This document shows, one piece after another, positions 1 through 7,477 of a stretch of DNA of 64,000 nucleotides. Source of the DNA: Muricauda sp. SCSIO 65647. Lineage in GTDB: Bacteria > Bacteroidota > Bacteroidia > Flavobacteriales > Flavobacteriaceae. Positions within the stretch are counted from its first letter, which is position 1. The number at the start of each line of letters is the position of its first letter. The notes under the pieces are model-generated. The model did not search any database and was not told the origin of the DNA. It saw only the letters and a list, made by a program, of their open reading frames with translations. A program made the translations under genes and the position numbers. The stretch is taken from positions 310,001-374,000 of the forward strand of contig NZ_CP091037.1 of the NCBI RefSeq assembly GCF_021534965.1, read 5' to 3'.

Positions 1-206
1 GGGGCGATATTTTCAGCTCCAAGAACAACTGCCTTTTCTACATGATCGGCAATATGATCTTCTTCAGAAATGACTTCTGCTGATGAAGACACAACCTCTG
101 ACAGAACCTTGTAAACTTTGGTTTTTGCCACTGCTGATGAAAAAACTATTGATACAAGTACCAACAGCAGGGCATAGTAAGAATGCCTGGTTTTTCTGGG
201 AAGCAT
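1..206 (-). CDS. Truncated N-terminus of an unknown secreted or membrane-anchored protein
   Basis: The frame opens at an ATG at 206 and runs off the window edge without a stop. The 68 visible residues start with MLPRKTRHSYYALLLVLVSIV, a basic tip followed by one hydrophobic segment typical of a signal peptide or N-terminal anchor. A Ser/Glu/Val-rich stretch follows. No domain can be named from this fragment. It is divergent from the sugar dehydrogenase gene, with a 146-bp AT-rich gap between them. That it is a real gene is inferred from the clean signal sequence and open frame. Confidence 0.55.
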   Translation of the reverse strand, partial: MLPRKTRHSYYALLLVLVSIVFSSAVAKTKVYKVLSEVVSSSAEVISEEDHIADHVEKAVVLGAENIA

Positions 207-352
207 AGGTTAAGTGATGTTATGGTAAGAATACTCAGATTTGGGACCTTAAATATTCTAAACGTAATTATCTAATCGTATATCAACTTTCTTTTTATCT
301 TCGGCACAAGACCGTAATTCATCTATATAATTATAACTTTCAACGTGAAATT

Positions 353-1471
353 ATGAAAAAAAGTGCATTATATCTCTATTTTTTCGTTGTAATGCTCACC
401 ACGTCATGTGCGCAAAAGACGGATAAGGGCATAAATCTTCCAACAGAGATCAACTTCACAACAAAATTGGTGGTCGATGGATTGAAAAACCCATGGGGAA
501 TGGCCTTTTTACCCGATGGAAGCATTTTGATCACCGAAAAATCAGGTGAACTCATCCTTTTTAAAGACGAAAAAAAGATTGATATCGGTAACCCTCCAGA
601 AGTTGTCGATAAGGGGCAGGGCGGTTTTTTGGATGTAGAGCTACATCCAGATTATGCCGATAATGGATGGATCTATTTCTCTTATTCCTCCAAAGAAGGA
701 GAGGGCAAAGGGGCCAATACGGCCATTATGCGCGCCAAACTGAGCGAGAATCGTCTTGTAAACAGGGAAATATTGTACAAAGCGGTACCCAATACCACCC
801 GTGGACATCATTTTGGCTCACGATTGGAGTTTGACAATGAGGGTTATCTCTACTTTTCAATAGGTGACAGGGGCAATCGGGATGAAAATCCGCAAGATAT
901 CACCCTAGACGGTGGCAAAATCTACCGCATACATGATGATGGGCGCATACCTGATGACAACCCTTTTATAGGCAAATCTGGAGCCAAAACAGCCATTTAC
1001 AGCTACGGACACCGAAATCCACAGGGATTGACCAAACACCCTGAAACGGGCGAGATTTGGGAACATGAACACGGCCCAAGAGGTGGTGACGAGATCAATG
1101 TCATCGAAAAGGGCAAAAATTATGGCTGGCCGGTCATCACGTACGGAATCAATTACAGCGGCACTAAAATCACCGATGAAACCTCTCGGCCCGGTATGGA
1201 GCAACCTGTATATTATTGGACACCCTCCATAGGGCCCTGCGGCATGACCTTTGTCTCTTCTGACAAATACCCCGATTGGAAAGGCAATCTTTTGGCGGGT
1301 TCGCTCGCCTTTCAGTACCTAGAACGCTTGGTAATCGAAAACAACAAGGTTACTTATCGTGAAAAGCTGTTGGATGGTATGGGTCGTTTACGTAACGTTC
1401 GCCAAGCCCCTGATGGCTATATCTATGTGGGTATTGAGGGAAAGGGCATCTATCGGTTGGAGCCAAAGTAG
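353..1471 (+). CDS. PQQ-dependent sugar dehydrogenase (GdhB/YliI-like) lipoprotein
   Basis: 372 aa. The N-terminus has a signal sequence ending in a lipobox (LTTSC, Cys19), so it is probably anchored in an envelope membrane. The rest matches the glucose/sorbosone dehydrogenase beta-propeller family: NPWGMAFLPDG near residue 47, RGHHFGSR near 149, GDRGNRDENPQD near 172 and EHGPRGGDEIN near 238. These segments carry the PQQ- and calcium-contacting residues in characterised members. Such enzymes oxidise aldose sugars in the periplasm and pass electrons to the respiratory chain. The true substrate cannot be read from sequence. It is a single-gene unit converging on the HEAT-like gene across a heptad repeat array. 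Confidence 0.85.
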   Translation: MKKSALYLYFFVVMLTTSCAQKTDKGINLPTEINFTTKLVVDGLKNPWGMAFLPDGSILITEKSGELILFKDEKKIDIGNPPEVVDKGQGGFLDVELHPDYADNGWIYFSYSSKEGEGKGANTAIMRAKLSENRLVNREILYKAVPNTTRGHHFGSRLEFDNEGYLYFSIGDRGNRDENPQDITLDGGKIYRIHDDGRIPDDNPFIGKSGAKTAIYSYGHRNPQGLTKHPETGEIWEHEHGPRGGDEINVIEKGKNYGWPVITYGINYSGTKITDETSRPGMEQPVYYWTPSIGPCGMTFVSSDKYPDWKGNLLAGSLAFQYLERLVIENNKVTYREKLLDGMGRLRNVRQAPDGYIYVGIEGKGIYRLEPK

Positions 1472-1478
1472 ATTGATG

Positions 1479-1647
1479 GTTGGTAGTTGGTAGTTAATGG
1501 TTAATGGTTAATGGTTAATGGTTAATGGCTAAAAGCCAACGACTAAAAGCTAACGCCTAACGTCTAACTTCTAAAGTCTAAAGTCTAACGCCTAACGCCT
1601 AACGCCTAACGCCTAAAAGCTAACGACTAAAAACTACCGACTAACAG
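1479..1647. repeat. Heptanucleotide array with oppositely oriented arms between convergent genes
   Basis: Positions 1479-1527 are seven 7-bp units on the plus strand (two GTTGGTA, five GTTAATG). After one spacer base, positions 1529-1647 are seventeen 7-bp units of the form CTAANNN, with minor variants such as CCAACGA and CTACCGA. The right-arm units read NNNTTAG on the minus strand, so the arms are roughly inverted and could pair imperfectly in RNA. The array begins just after the sugar dehydrogenase stop and extends into the 3' end of the HEAT-like gene, supplying its TAG stop and last codons. Confidence 0.85.
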
Positions 1648-2158
1648 AAGCTAAAACTTTAAGGGCTTTCTTGGAAACCGATTTTCTGTTATCGTTTGTT
1701 AACCGCTCTAAATGAGGAATCAGCCATTTCTGTAATTCTTCATCTTTTTTAGCCCACTTTGCCAAGGTATCCATGGTTTGATTGAGCACTATCCAATCAT
1801 TGTGATGGGCCAGGTTATGTTTCAATAGGGTTTTGGCCTTGGCCATCTGTGCTTTGGCCATATCATTTTCCAATAGCAAAAAAAGTTGCGCCAATGTCCA
1901 TTGGGTAGAGGCCTGATCAATGTTGGCGATATCATCCAAAAACCTATCCAAATAAGGCAAGAGCAAGTCTTTTTTGGCTTTGCAGATGCGTTTCATGGCA
2001 TTTGACACCCGCAATCGCACCACCTCGTCCTCAGAAAAATAACAATGGAACAGCTCGTCAAAAAGTCCGTGATCTGCCAATACCTCATCTACGAGTTCAA
2101 CGGTATTTCCCAATGAGTTGGGATGGCCGCCCTTTAGCCGTTGTTCAAAATCGGGCAT
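1634..2158 (-). CDS. HEAT/ARM-like helical repeat protein downstream of murQ
   Basis: 174 aa, all-helical in appearance. Repeated helix pairs with Leu/Ala spacing (VRLRVSNAMKRI, WTLAQLFLLLEND, WIVLNQTMDTLAKWA, KALKVLASV) resemble HEAT or ARM repeats, which usually mediate protein contacts. No catalytic motif or signal peptide is visible, so it is probably cytoplasmic. Its ATG lies immediately next to the murQ stop with no gap, which implies translational coupling. The last codons and stop lie inside the heptad array, so the C-terminal few residues may vary between strains. The function is unknown; a role with MurQ is inferred only from position. Confidence 0.75.
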   Translation of the reverse strand: MPDFEQRLKGGHPNSLGNTVELVDEVLADHGLFDELFHCYFSEDEVVRLRVSNAMKRICKAKKDLLLPYLDRFLDDIANIDQASTQWTLAQLFLLLENDMAKAQMAKAKTLLKHNLAHHNDWIVLNQTMDTLAKWAKKDEELQKWLIPHLERLTNDNRKSVSKKALKVLASVSR

Positions 2159-2971
2159 TTATTGCAGTTCTTTTAATGCTTCCCTGACCGAACCATATTT
2201 TTTTAGGGCTTTTTCGGCCTCTTCGTAATCCATACCGAGGGCCTCGACCAAATAGCGGGTACCGCGATCGACCAATTTGTTGTTGCTCAGCTGCATATCG
2301 ACCATTTTGTTGCCCTTTACCCTACCGATTTTGATCATCAAAGCACTTGAGATCATGTTCAGCACCAATTTTTGGCTGGTACCACTTTTCATACGGGTAC
2401 TGCCCGTGACAAATTCAGGGCCTACTTCAATTTCAATGGCAATATCTGATAGCTTGGCCAATGGTGAACCGGGGTTGTTGGTAATGCCCGCGGTAAACAA
2501 TCCATTCTTTTTTGCATCTTCGATACCACCCAATACATAGGGCGTGGTACCAGATGCCGCAATGCCCACCAACACATCGTTTTCATTGATGCCGTATTGC
2601 TGTAGGTCTTTCCAAGCTTGTTTGGTGTTATCTTCAGCGAATTCTACAGCCTTACGTATGGCACTGTCACCCCCTGCGATCAAACCGATGACCCTGTCAT
2701 GCGGCATACCATAGGTCGGGGGAATTTCAGAAGCATCCAAAATGCCCAGTCTTCCGCTGGTACCTGCCCCAATGTAAAACAAACGACCCCTTTTTTGAAA
2801 ACGTTTGGCCGTGGCATCGACAAGTTCGGTAATTTGTGGGATTACCTTTTCGACGGCATAAGCCACTTTCTTGTCCTCCTCATTGATGTTGCGGAGCAAT
2901 TCGGCAGTCGGCATTTTTTCCAGATCATTGTACAAAGAGGGTTCTTCGGTTATTTTGTGATAGTCGGGCAT
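2159..2971 (-). CDS. murQ: N-acetylmuramic acid 6-phosphate etherase
   Basis: 270 aa, slightly shorter than the usual ~300. MurQ cleaves the lactyl ether of MurNAc-6-P to give GlcNAc-6-P and D-lactate in the cytoplasm. The SIS-fold signature is clear: IGAGTSGRLGILDASEIPPTYG near residue 67, containing the active-site Glu, then GGDSAIRKAVEFAED near residue 104 and GSTRMKSGTSQKL near residue 191. It lies 1 nt after the DeoR-family regulator and directly before the HEAT-like gene, so the three form one minus-strand operon. It supplies the step between AnmK and GlcNAc-6-P use in this locus. Confidence 0.95.
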   Translation of the reverse strand: MPDYHKITEEPSLYNDLEKMPTAELLRNINEEDKKVAYAVEKVIPQITELVDATAKRFQKRGRLFYIGAGTSGRLGILDASEIPPTYGMPHDRVIGLIAGGDSAIRKAVEFAEDNTKQAWKDLQQYGINENDVLVGIAASGTTPYVLGGIEDAKKNGLFTAGITNNPGSPLAKLSDIAIEIEVGPEFVTGSTRMKSGTSQKLVLNMISSALMIKIGRVKGNKMVDMQLSNNKLVDRGTRYLVEALGMDYEEAEKALKKYGSVREALKELQ

Positions 2972-2972
2972 A

Positions 2973-3722
2973 TTACAGCAAACGTATTTCTTGATTTCTA
3001 AAATTATTCAATAAAGGATGATCGGCATCTAATTCGGTAACCATCGTATCAATGGCATTCAACTCACAGGTCTTAAAGCGGTGCTGCGAATTCAGCTTTT
3101 CAGAAATACAGAGCAAAACCGTTTTTTTTGAGGCCTGAATCACTGCTTTTTTGGTCTGGACAATATCCCAATCAAATTCGGTCAAACCAAATTGGGCATC
3201 AACATAACCTGTACCTATAAAACTATAATCTGCCTTGATCTGTGACAAATTATGAACAGCATTGGCCCCAATGGCGATCTGTGAATCTTTTGACAGTACC
3301 CCCCCTATGAAGACAGTCTCTACATTGGGTTTGTTCAGCAATTCCATAGCAACGGGCAAACTGAGCGTAAAACAGGTCAAATATAGCTTTTCTGGCAATA
3401 TTCTGGCCAGTTCAAGACAGGTAGTACCACCATCGATAAGAATAACACTATTGTCTTTCAACAATTTGACGGCCTTTTCGGCAATTGCCATCTTTTGTTC
3501 AAGCGCATAAACATTGTTTCGGGCGGGACTATAATTGGCGAAACCCAATGAAACCGCACCACCGTGCACTTTTCTAAGTCTGTTGTCAGCATCCAGTTCC
3601 TTTACATCACGACGTACCGTATCTATTGAAACATCCAATTTTTCGGCAATATCGGTCAACAATACCCGATTGTGCAGTTCAACCTCATTTAAAATGGTTC
3701 TTTGTCGCTCTTCCTTTAGCAT
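2973..3722 (-). CDS. DeoR/GlpR-family transcriptional regulator of the amino-sugar locus
   Basis: 249 aa. The N-terminal helix-turn-helix has the DeoR family signature (VLLTDIAEKLDVSIDTVRRDVKELDADNRLRKVHGG, residues about 19-54, paraphrased here by its ends and the central SIDTVRRDV). The C-terminal sugar-phosphate sensor domain has ILIDGGTTCLELA and FIGTGYVD. DeoR proteins are usually repressors released by phosphorylated sugars. Lying between murQ and the divergent nagB-like gene, it is the obvious local regulator; MurNAc-6-P, GlcNAc-6-P or GlcN-6-P would be plausible effectors (inference). Repeated TAAAACAGCA elements in the shared intergenic region are candidate operators. Confidence 0.88.
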   Translation of the reverse strand: MLKEERQRTILNEVELHNRVLLTDIAEKLDVSIDTVRRDVKELDADNRLRKVHGGAVSLGFANYSPARNNVYALEQKMAIAEKAVKLLKDNSVILIDGGTTCLELARILPEKLYLTCFTLSLPVAMELLNKPNVETVFIGGVLSKDSQIAIGANAVHNLSQIKADYSFIGTGYVDAQFGLTEFDWDIVQTKKAVIQASKKTVLLCISEKLNSQHRFKTCELNAIDTMVTELDADHPLLNNFRNQEIRLL

Positions 3723-3749
3723 TTTGTTCGTTGCAAATCACAAATGCTG

Positions 3750-3757
3750 CAAAGATA
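3750..3757 (-). promoter_or_regulatory. -7 box of the deoR-murQ-HEAT operon
   Basis: On the minus strand this reads TATCTTTG, an exact match to the Bacteroidota -7 consensus TAnnTTTG, 27 nt before the regulator ATG. No good -33 TTTG is seen at the expected distance. Confidence 0.55.
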
Positions 3758-3772
3758 GTCATTTTAGAATGA

Positions 3773-3850
3773 TGCTGTTTTATCCTGCATTAAAGTTAAA
3801 AAATTGTTATTAATTGCATAAAACAGCAAATAAAAAAGCAAAAAACAGCA
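3773..3850. promoter_or_regulatory. Candidate DeoR operator region: three AAAACAGCA elements
   Basis: TAAAACAGCA occurs at 3819-3828, AAAACAGCA at 3842-3850, and the inverted form TGCTGTTTTA at 3773-3782. The two direct copies are spaced 22 bp, about two helical turns, and all three lie between the divergent -7 boxes. Position and repetition suggest binding sites for the adjacent DeoR-family regulator; this is inferred, not shown. Confidence 0.5.
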
Positions 3851-3869
3851 ATATCGGATTTTTATTGTT

Positions 3870-3877
3870 TACTTTTG
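3870..3877 (+). promoter_or_regulatory. -7 box of the nagB-like/PIG-L gene
   Basis: TACTTTTG matches TAnnTTTG exactly and lies 59 nt before the ATG at 3937. A clear -33 element is not visible. The downstream leader of roughly 50 nt shows no strong hairpin. Confidence 0.5.
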
Positions 3878-3936
3878 CCACGAGAAAATCAATCGCTGCC
3901 AACAATGTCATATTAGATGACCCAATTTTGTGAAAT

Positions 3937-5856
3937 ATGCTAGATACCAAGAAAAAAAACATTTCATACCAGCCCGCCGGCCAGTTTGAAGAAACACGGT
4001 TTGAAAAAGTCCATAATGTGATTTTTGAAAGCTCTAATGAGGCCTCCATTCAAGTAGCAGAAGAAATCGCCGACCTTATTCGTGAGAAGAAATCTAAGGG
4101 ACAGACCTGTGTTTTGGGTCTGGCCACAGGGTCTTCCCCAATTCGTGTGTACGAAGAATTGGTTCGCATGCACAAAGAGGAAGGATTAAGTTTCACTAAT
4201 GTGACCACTTTCAACCTTGATGAATATCTGCCGATGGACAAAGAGAACCGTCAGAGTTATTTTCATTTCATGCACGAGCATTTGTTCAACCATGTCGATA
4301 TTTTGCCTGAAAATGTCCACATTCCCGATGGCAAGGTATCAGCCGAATCCGTCAAGGAATATTGTCTAGCCTATGAAAAGAAAATAAAAGATGCAGGCGG
4401 TATCGATTTTCAACTTTTGGGTATCGGTCGTACCGGGCACATTGGGTTCAACGAACCTGGATCCCATTATAATTCTGGCACAAGGGTCATCACCCTTGAT
4501 CATATCACCCGTGTTGATGCAGGGCCCACATTTTTGGGCATCGACAATGTACCGCGCAAGGCCATCACAATGGGTATCGCAACCGTTCGAAGTGCCAGAA
4601 GAATTATATTGCTCGCATGGGGCCAAAACAAGGCAGAAGTCATCAAAAAGACGATTGAGGGAGAAATATCTTCAGAAGTACCGGCAACCTATCTGCAAGA
4701 ACATGATAATTGCACTTTTGTTCTAGATGAAGCGGCAGGCAGCGAACTGACAAGAAACAAAACCCCATGGTTGGTCGATGAGTCATTGGATTGGACAGAA
4801 AGCCTAACGGCCAAAGCAGTGGTATGGTTATGTCGGCAAACAGATAAATCTATCCTTCGATTAACCGATAAAGACTATAATGATAACGGTATGTCTGGCC
4901 TATTGGCCCAAGAAGACTCATATGACCTCAATATTCGAATGTTCAACCGGTTGCAACATACCATAACCGGCTGGCCCGGTGGCAAGCCCAATGCCGATGA
5001 CACCAAACGCCCAGAACGGGCAGAACCTGCAAAAAAGAGGGTCATTATTTTTAGTCCACACCCTGATGATGATGTCATTTCAATGGGAGGGACATTTGAT
5101 AGGCTCGTCCAACAAGACCATGAAGTACATGTGGCCTATCAAACCTCTGGCAATATCGCAGTTTCTGATAAAGATGCACTTCGGTATGCTGAAATCGCCA
5201 AGACCATCGCTCCTTCAAAAAAAGCACAGTCTGTCATTGATGCCATAAAAGCCAAAAAGGAAAGCAGTATAGATCCCCTTGAGGTAAGAAAGTTAAAGGG
5301 TTACATCAGAAGGGGCGAATCATATGGTGCGACGCGATATTTGAAGCTTGACGATTCAAACGTCCATTTTCTTGATTTGCCGTTCTATGAGACCGGAACC
5401 ATCAAGAAGAAAAATCTTTCGGAAGAAGACATTCAGATAATGATGGAAATCATTGCCAAGGTAAAACCGCACCAAATCTATGCCGCCGGTGACCTTGCCG
5501 ATCCACATGGTACCCACAAAGTATGTCTTGATGCGGTTCTAGAAGCTGTGAAACGATTAAAAGAAGAGCCTTTCATGAAAGATTGTTGGTTATGGCTCTA
5601 CCGCGGGGCCTGGCATGAGTGGGACGTTGACCAAATTGAAATGGCGGTTCCCATGAGTCCAGACCAAGTGCTTAGAAAAAGGAATGCCATATTCTGCCAC
5701 CAATCACAGAAAGACGGAGTGATGTTTCAGGGAAATGATTCAAGGGAATTCTGGATGCGTGCCGAAGAACGAAACAAAGAGACCGCCCAATGGTACAACA
5801 AATTAGGGTTGGCCGATTATGCCGCCATGGAAGCATTTGTGAGATATCATTTCTAA
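3937..5856 (+). CDS. nagB: GlcN-6-P deaminase-like domain fused to a PIG-L deacetylase-like domain
   Basis: 639 aa, a two-domain architecture common in Bacteroidota. Residues ~20-300 resemble NagB, which converts GlcN-6-P to fructose-6-P and ammonia. The FNLDEY motif keeps the Asp equivalent to E. coli D72 (D95 here). The loop reads GIGRTGHIGFNEP: His168 and Glu173 match H143 and E148, but the triad Asp141 is replaced by Thr166. Residues ~367-600 are PIG-L/LmbE-like with the metal motif HPDDD (375-379) and DPHGTH (522-527). PIG-L enzymes deacetylate GlcNAc compounds, so this half could act on GlcNAc-6-P, as no nagA is nearby (inference). Cytoplasmic, divergent from the DeoR regulator. Whether the N-terminal half is an active deaminase is uncertain. 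Confidence 0.85.
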   Translation: MLDTKKKNISYQPAGQFEETRFEKVHNVIFESSNEASIQVAEEIADLIREKKSKGQTCVLGLATGSSPIRVYEELVRMHKEEGLSFTNVTTFNLDEYLPMDKENRQSYFHFMHEHLFNHVDILPENVHIPDGKVSAESVKEYCLAYEKKIKDAGGIDFQLLGIGRTGHIGFNEPGSHYNSGTRVITLDHITRVDAGPTFLGIDNVPRKAITMGIATVRSARRIILLAWGQNKAEVIKKTIEGEISSEVPATYLQEHDNCTFVLDEAAGSELTRNKTPWLVDESLDWTESLTAKAVVWLCRQTDKSILRLTDKDYNDNGMSGLLAQEDSYDLNIRMFNRLQHTITGWPGGKPNADDTKRPERAEPAKKRVIIFSPHPDDDVISMGGTFDRLVQQDHEVHVAYQTSGNIAVSDKDALRYAEIAKTIAPSKKAQSVIDAIKAKKESSIDPLEVRKLKGYIRRGESYGATRYLKLDDSNVHFLDLPFYETGTIKKKNLSEEDIQIMMEIIAKVKPHQIYAAGDLADPHGTHKVCLDAVLEAVKRLKEEPFMKDCWLWLYRGAWHEWDVDQIEMAVPMSPDQVLRKRNAIFCHQSQKDGVMFQGNDSREFWMRAEERNKETAQWYNKLGLADYAAMEAFVRYHF

Positions 5857-5900
5857 AACTTAAAAACTTTATTTTTAAAGACTATCTGACATCATTTTCA

Positions 5901-7409
5901 ATGTTCAAAAAACTATCGGTGCTTTTCATACTCATATTTGCTTCGTGTGCAAGCATGAAATATGTGAAGCATCCGAAAAATGAGTTCAGGGGTGTATGGG
6001 TGGCCACCGTGGTCAATATCGACTGGCCCAAAAACGGAAACGATTCCGTAGAAAAACAAAAAGAGGATTTTCTGCGGATTCTTGACTTCTACGATGACCT
6101 CAACTTCAATACATTGATCGTGCAGGTCAGAACCGCCGGCGATGCTTTTTACCCTTCGAGAATGGCCCCTTGGTCGCGTTTTTTGACCGGCACCGAAGGG
6201 CGTTCAAAGGCGGCATTTGAAGACCCTCTACAATGGATGCTCGAAAAGACCCATGAACGCGGCATGCAGTTTCATGCATGGTTGAACCCATATCGGGCAA
6301 CCTTTGACCTTGACACCACCATACTGGCCGAAACCCACGACTTTTACCAACACCGTGACTGGATGCTCAAATATGGTAAGAAATACTACTACAATCCGGG
6401 TATCCCAGAAGTGTGGGAACATCTTACCGAAGCTGTCGAAGAAGTGGTAAACAATTATGATATCGATGGGGTACACTTTGACGATTATTTCTATCCCTAT
6501 AAAATCGAGGGAGAAACGTTCAATGACTCACTGGCCTATATTGAAAACGCATTGCCCGATCAAGATTTGGAAGACTGGCGTCGCAGCAATGTGGATTCAT
6601 TGGTGAAGAACATTCACCTGATGATCGAGAAGAAAAAACCTTGGGTACGCTTTGGAATTAGTCCGTTCGGAGTTTGGAAAAATAAATCGACCGACCCCAG
6701 CGGCTCTGATACCCAAGCGGGCCAGACCACCTACGAAGACCTTTATGCCGACCCTTTGCTCTGGATGGAGAAAGGATGGCTGGATTATATTGTGCCGCAA
6801 GCCTATTGGAGCATGCACTACCCTGCCGCATCACATGAAACCATTGCACGCTGGTGGGCAGAAAAGAGCGAGAACGCCAATCTATATATGGGCAATGGCC
6901 CATATAAGATCCGAAACAATCCCGATAAGGCATGGAAGCGTAAAAGAGAGCTGCCCAAACAACTTCTCTTGGCCCGTTCACTGCCCGAGATAAAGGGTAA
7001 TGTCTTCTTCAGTGCGAAATCATTGATTGACCGTCACGAAGATGTGACCAGAAAGCTTAAAAGAAAATTTTATGGGCAACCCGCAGCGGTCCCAAGCATG
7101 ACCCGATCAGAAAAGCGCACCCTCCCGAAACCGGCGATCGCTTCACTCAAACGATTCAATACAAATATCGAGATCTGTATTTCACATTTTGATTCTGTGC
7201 CGCGCTTTATCTCGTTGTACAGTTTAAAAGATAACACCGGTGTTCACTCAAAAACCCTCTTAAAAAAGGGATATATGGTGGCCAATGATGCTGAAAGTTG
7301 TTTTACGCTCGAACTTGGCCGAAGACAATCGAAACAGTATTTGGGTGTGGCCCTGATGGATGCATACGGAAATTCAAGTGATCTTGAGGTGGTCTCTTTG
7401 GAGGATTGA
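5901..7409 (+). CDS. GHL10/YngK-like (DUF187) glycoside hydrolase-like lipoprotein
   Basis: 502 aa from the ATG at 5901; an upstream in-frame start inside the previous gene would place 37 unlikely residues before the signal peptide. The N-terminus has a lipobox (LIFASC, Cys near 15), so it is an envelope lipoprotein. Family signatures include FRGVWVATVVNIDWP, QVRTAGDAFYPS, HAWLNPYRA and GVHFDDYFYP, all typical of the GHL10 TIM barrel. Members are thought to act on peptidoglycan or related glycans, but few are characterised. Placement between the nagB-like gene and ampG suggests it releases or trims cell-wall sugars outside the cytoplasm (inference). Confidence 0.85.
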   Translation: MFKKLSVLFILIFASCASMKYVKHPKNEFRGVWVATVVNIDWPKNGNDSVEKQKEDFLRILDFYDDLNFNTLIVQVRTAGDAFYPSRMAPWSRFLTGTEGRSKAAFEDPLQWMLEKTHERGMQFHAWLNPYRATFDLDTTILAETHDFYQHRDWMLKYGKKYYYNPGIPEVWEHLTEAVEEVVNNYDIDGVHFDDYFYPYKIEGETFNDSLAYIENALPDQDLEDWRRSNVDSLVKNIHLMIEKKKPWVRFGISPFGVWKNKSTDPSGSDTQAGQTTYEDLYADPLLWMEKGWLDYIVPQAYWSMHYPAASHETIARWWAEKSENANLYMGNGPYKIRNNPDKAWKRKRELPKQLLLARSLPEIKGNVFFSAKSLIDRHEDVTRKLKRKFYGQPAAVPSMTRSEKRTLPKPAIASLKRFNTNIEICISHFDSVPRFISLYSLKDNTGVHSKTLLKKGYMVANDAESCFTLELGRRQSKQYLGVALMDAYGNSSDLEVVSLED

Positions 7410-7477
7410 CCATTTAAAAAGTTAACTTCCTAGAAAAATATGGATATTCGCAACAACCAAACCACTTTCTTTCTCTA

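Noticed and set aside
2618-3001. Plus-strand open frame of 127 codons opposite murQ
   Set aside because: Shadow of murQ, which has clear catalytic motifs.
5790-5900. Earlier start for the GHL10-type gene inside the nagB-like gene
   Set aside because: It would put 37 residues before a good lipoprotein signal peptide.
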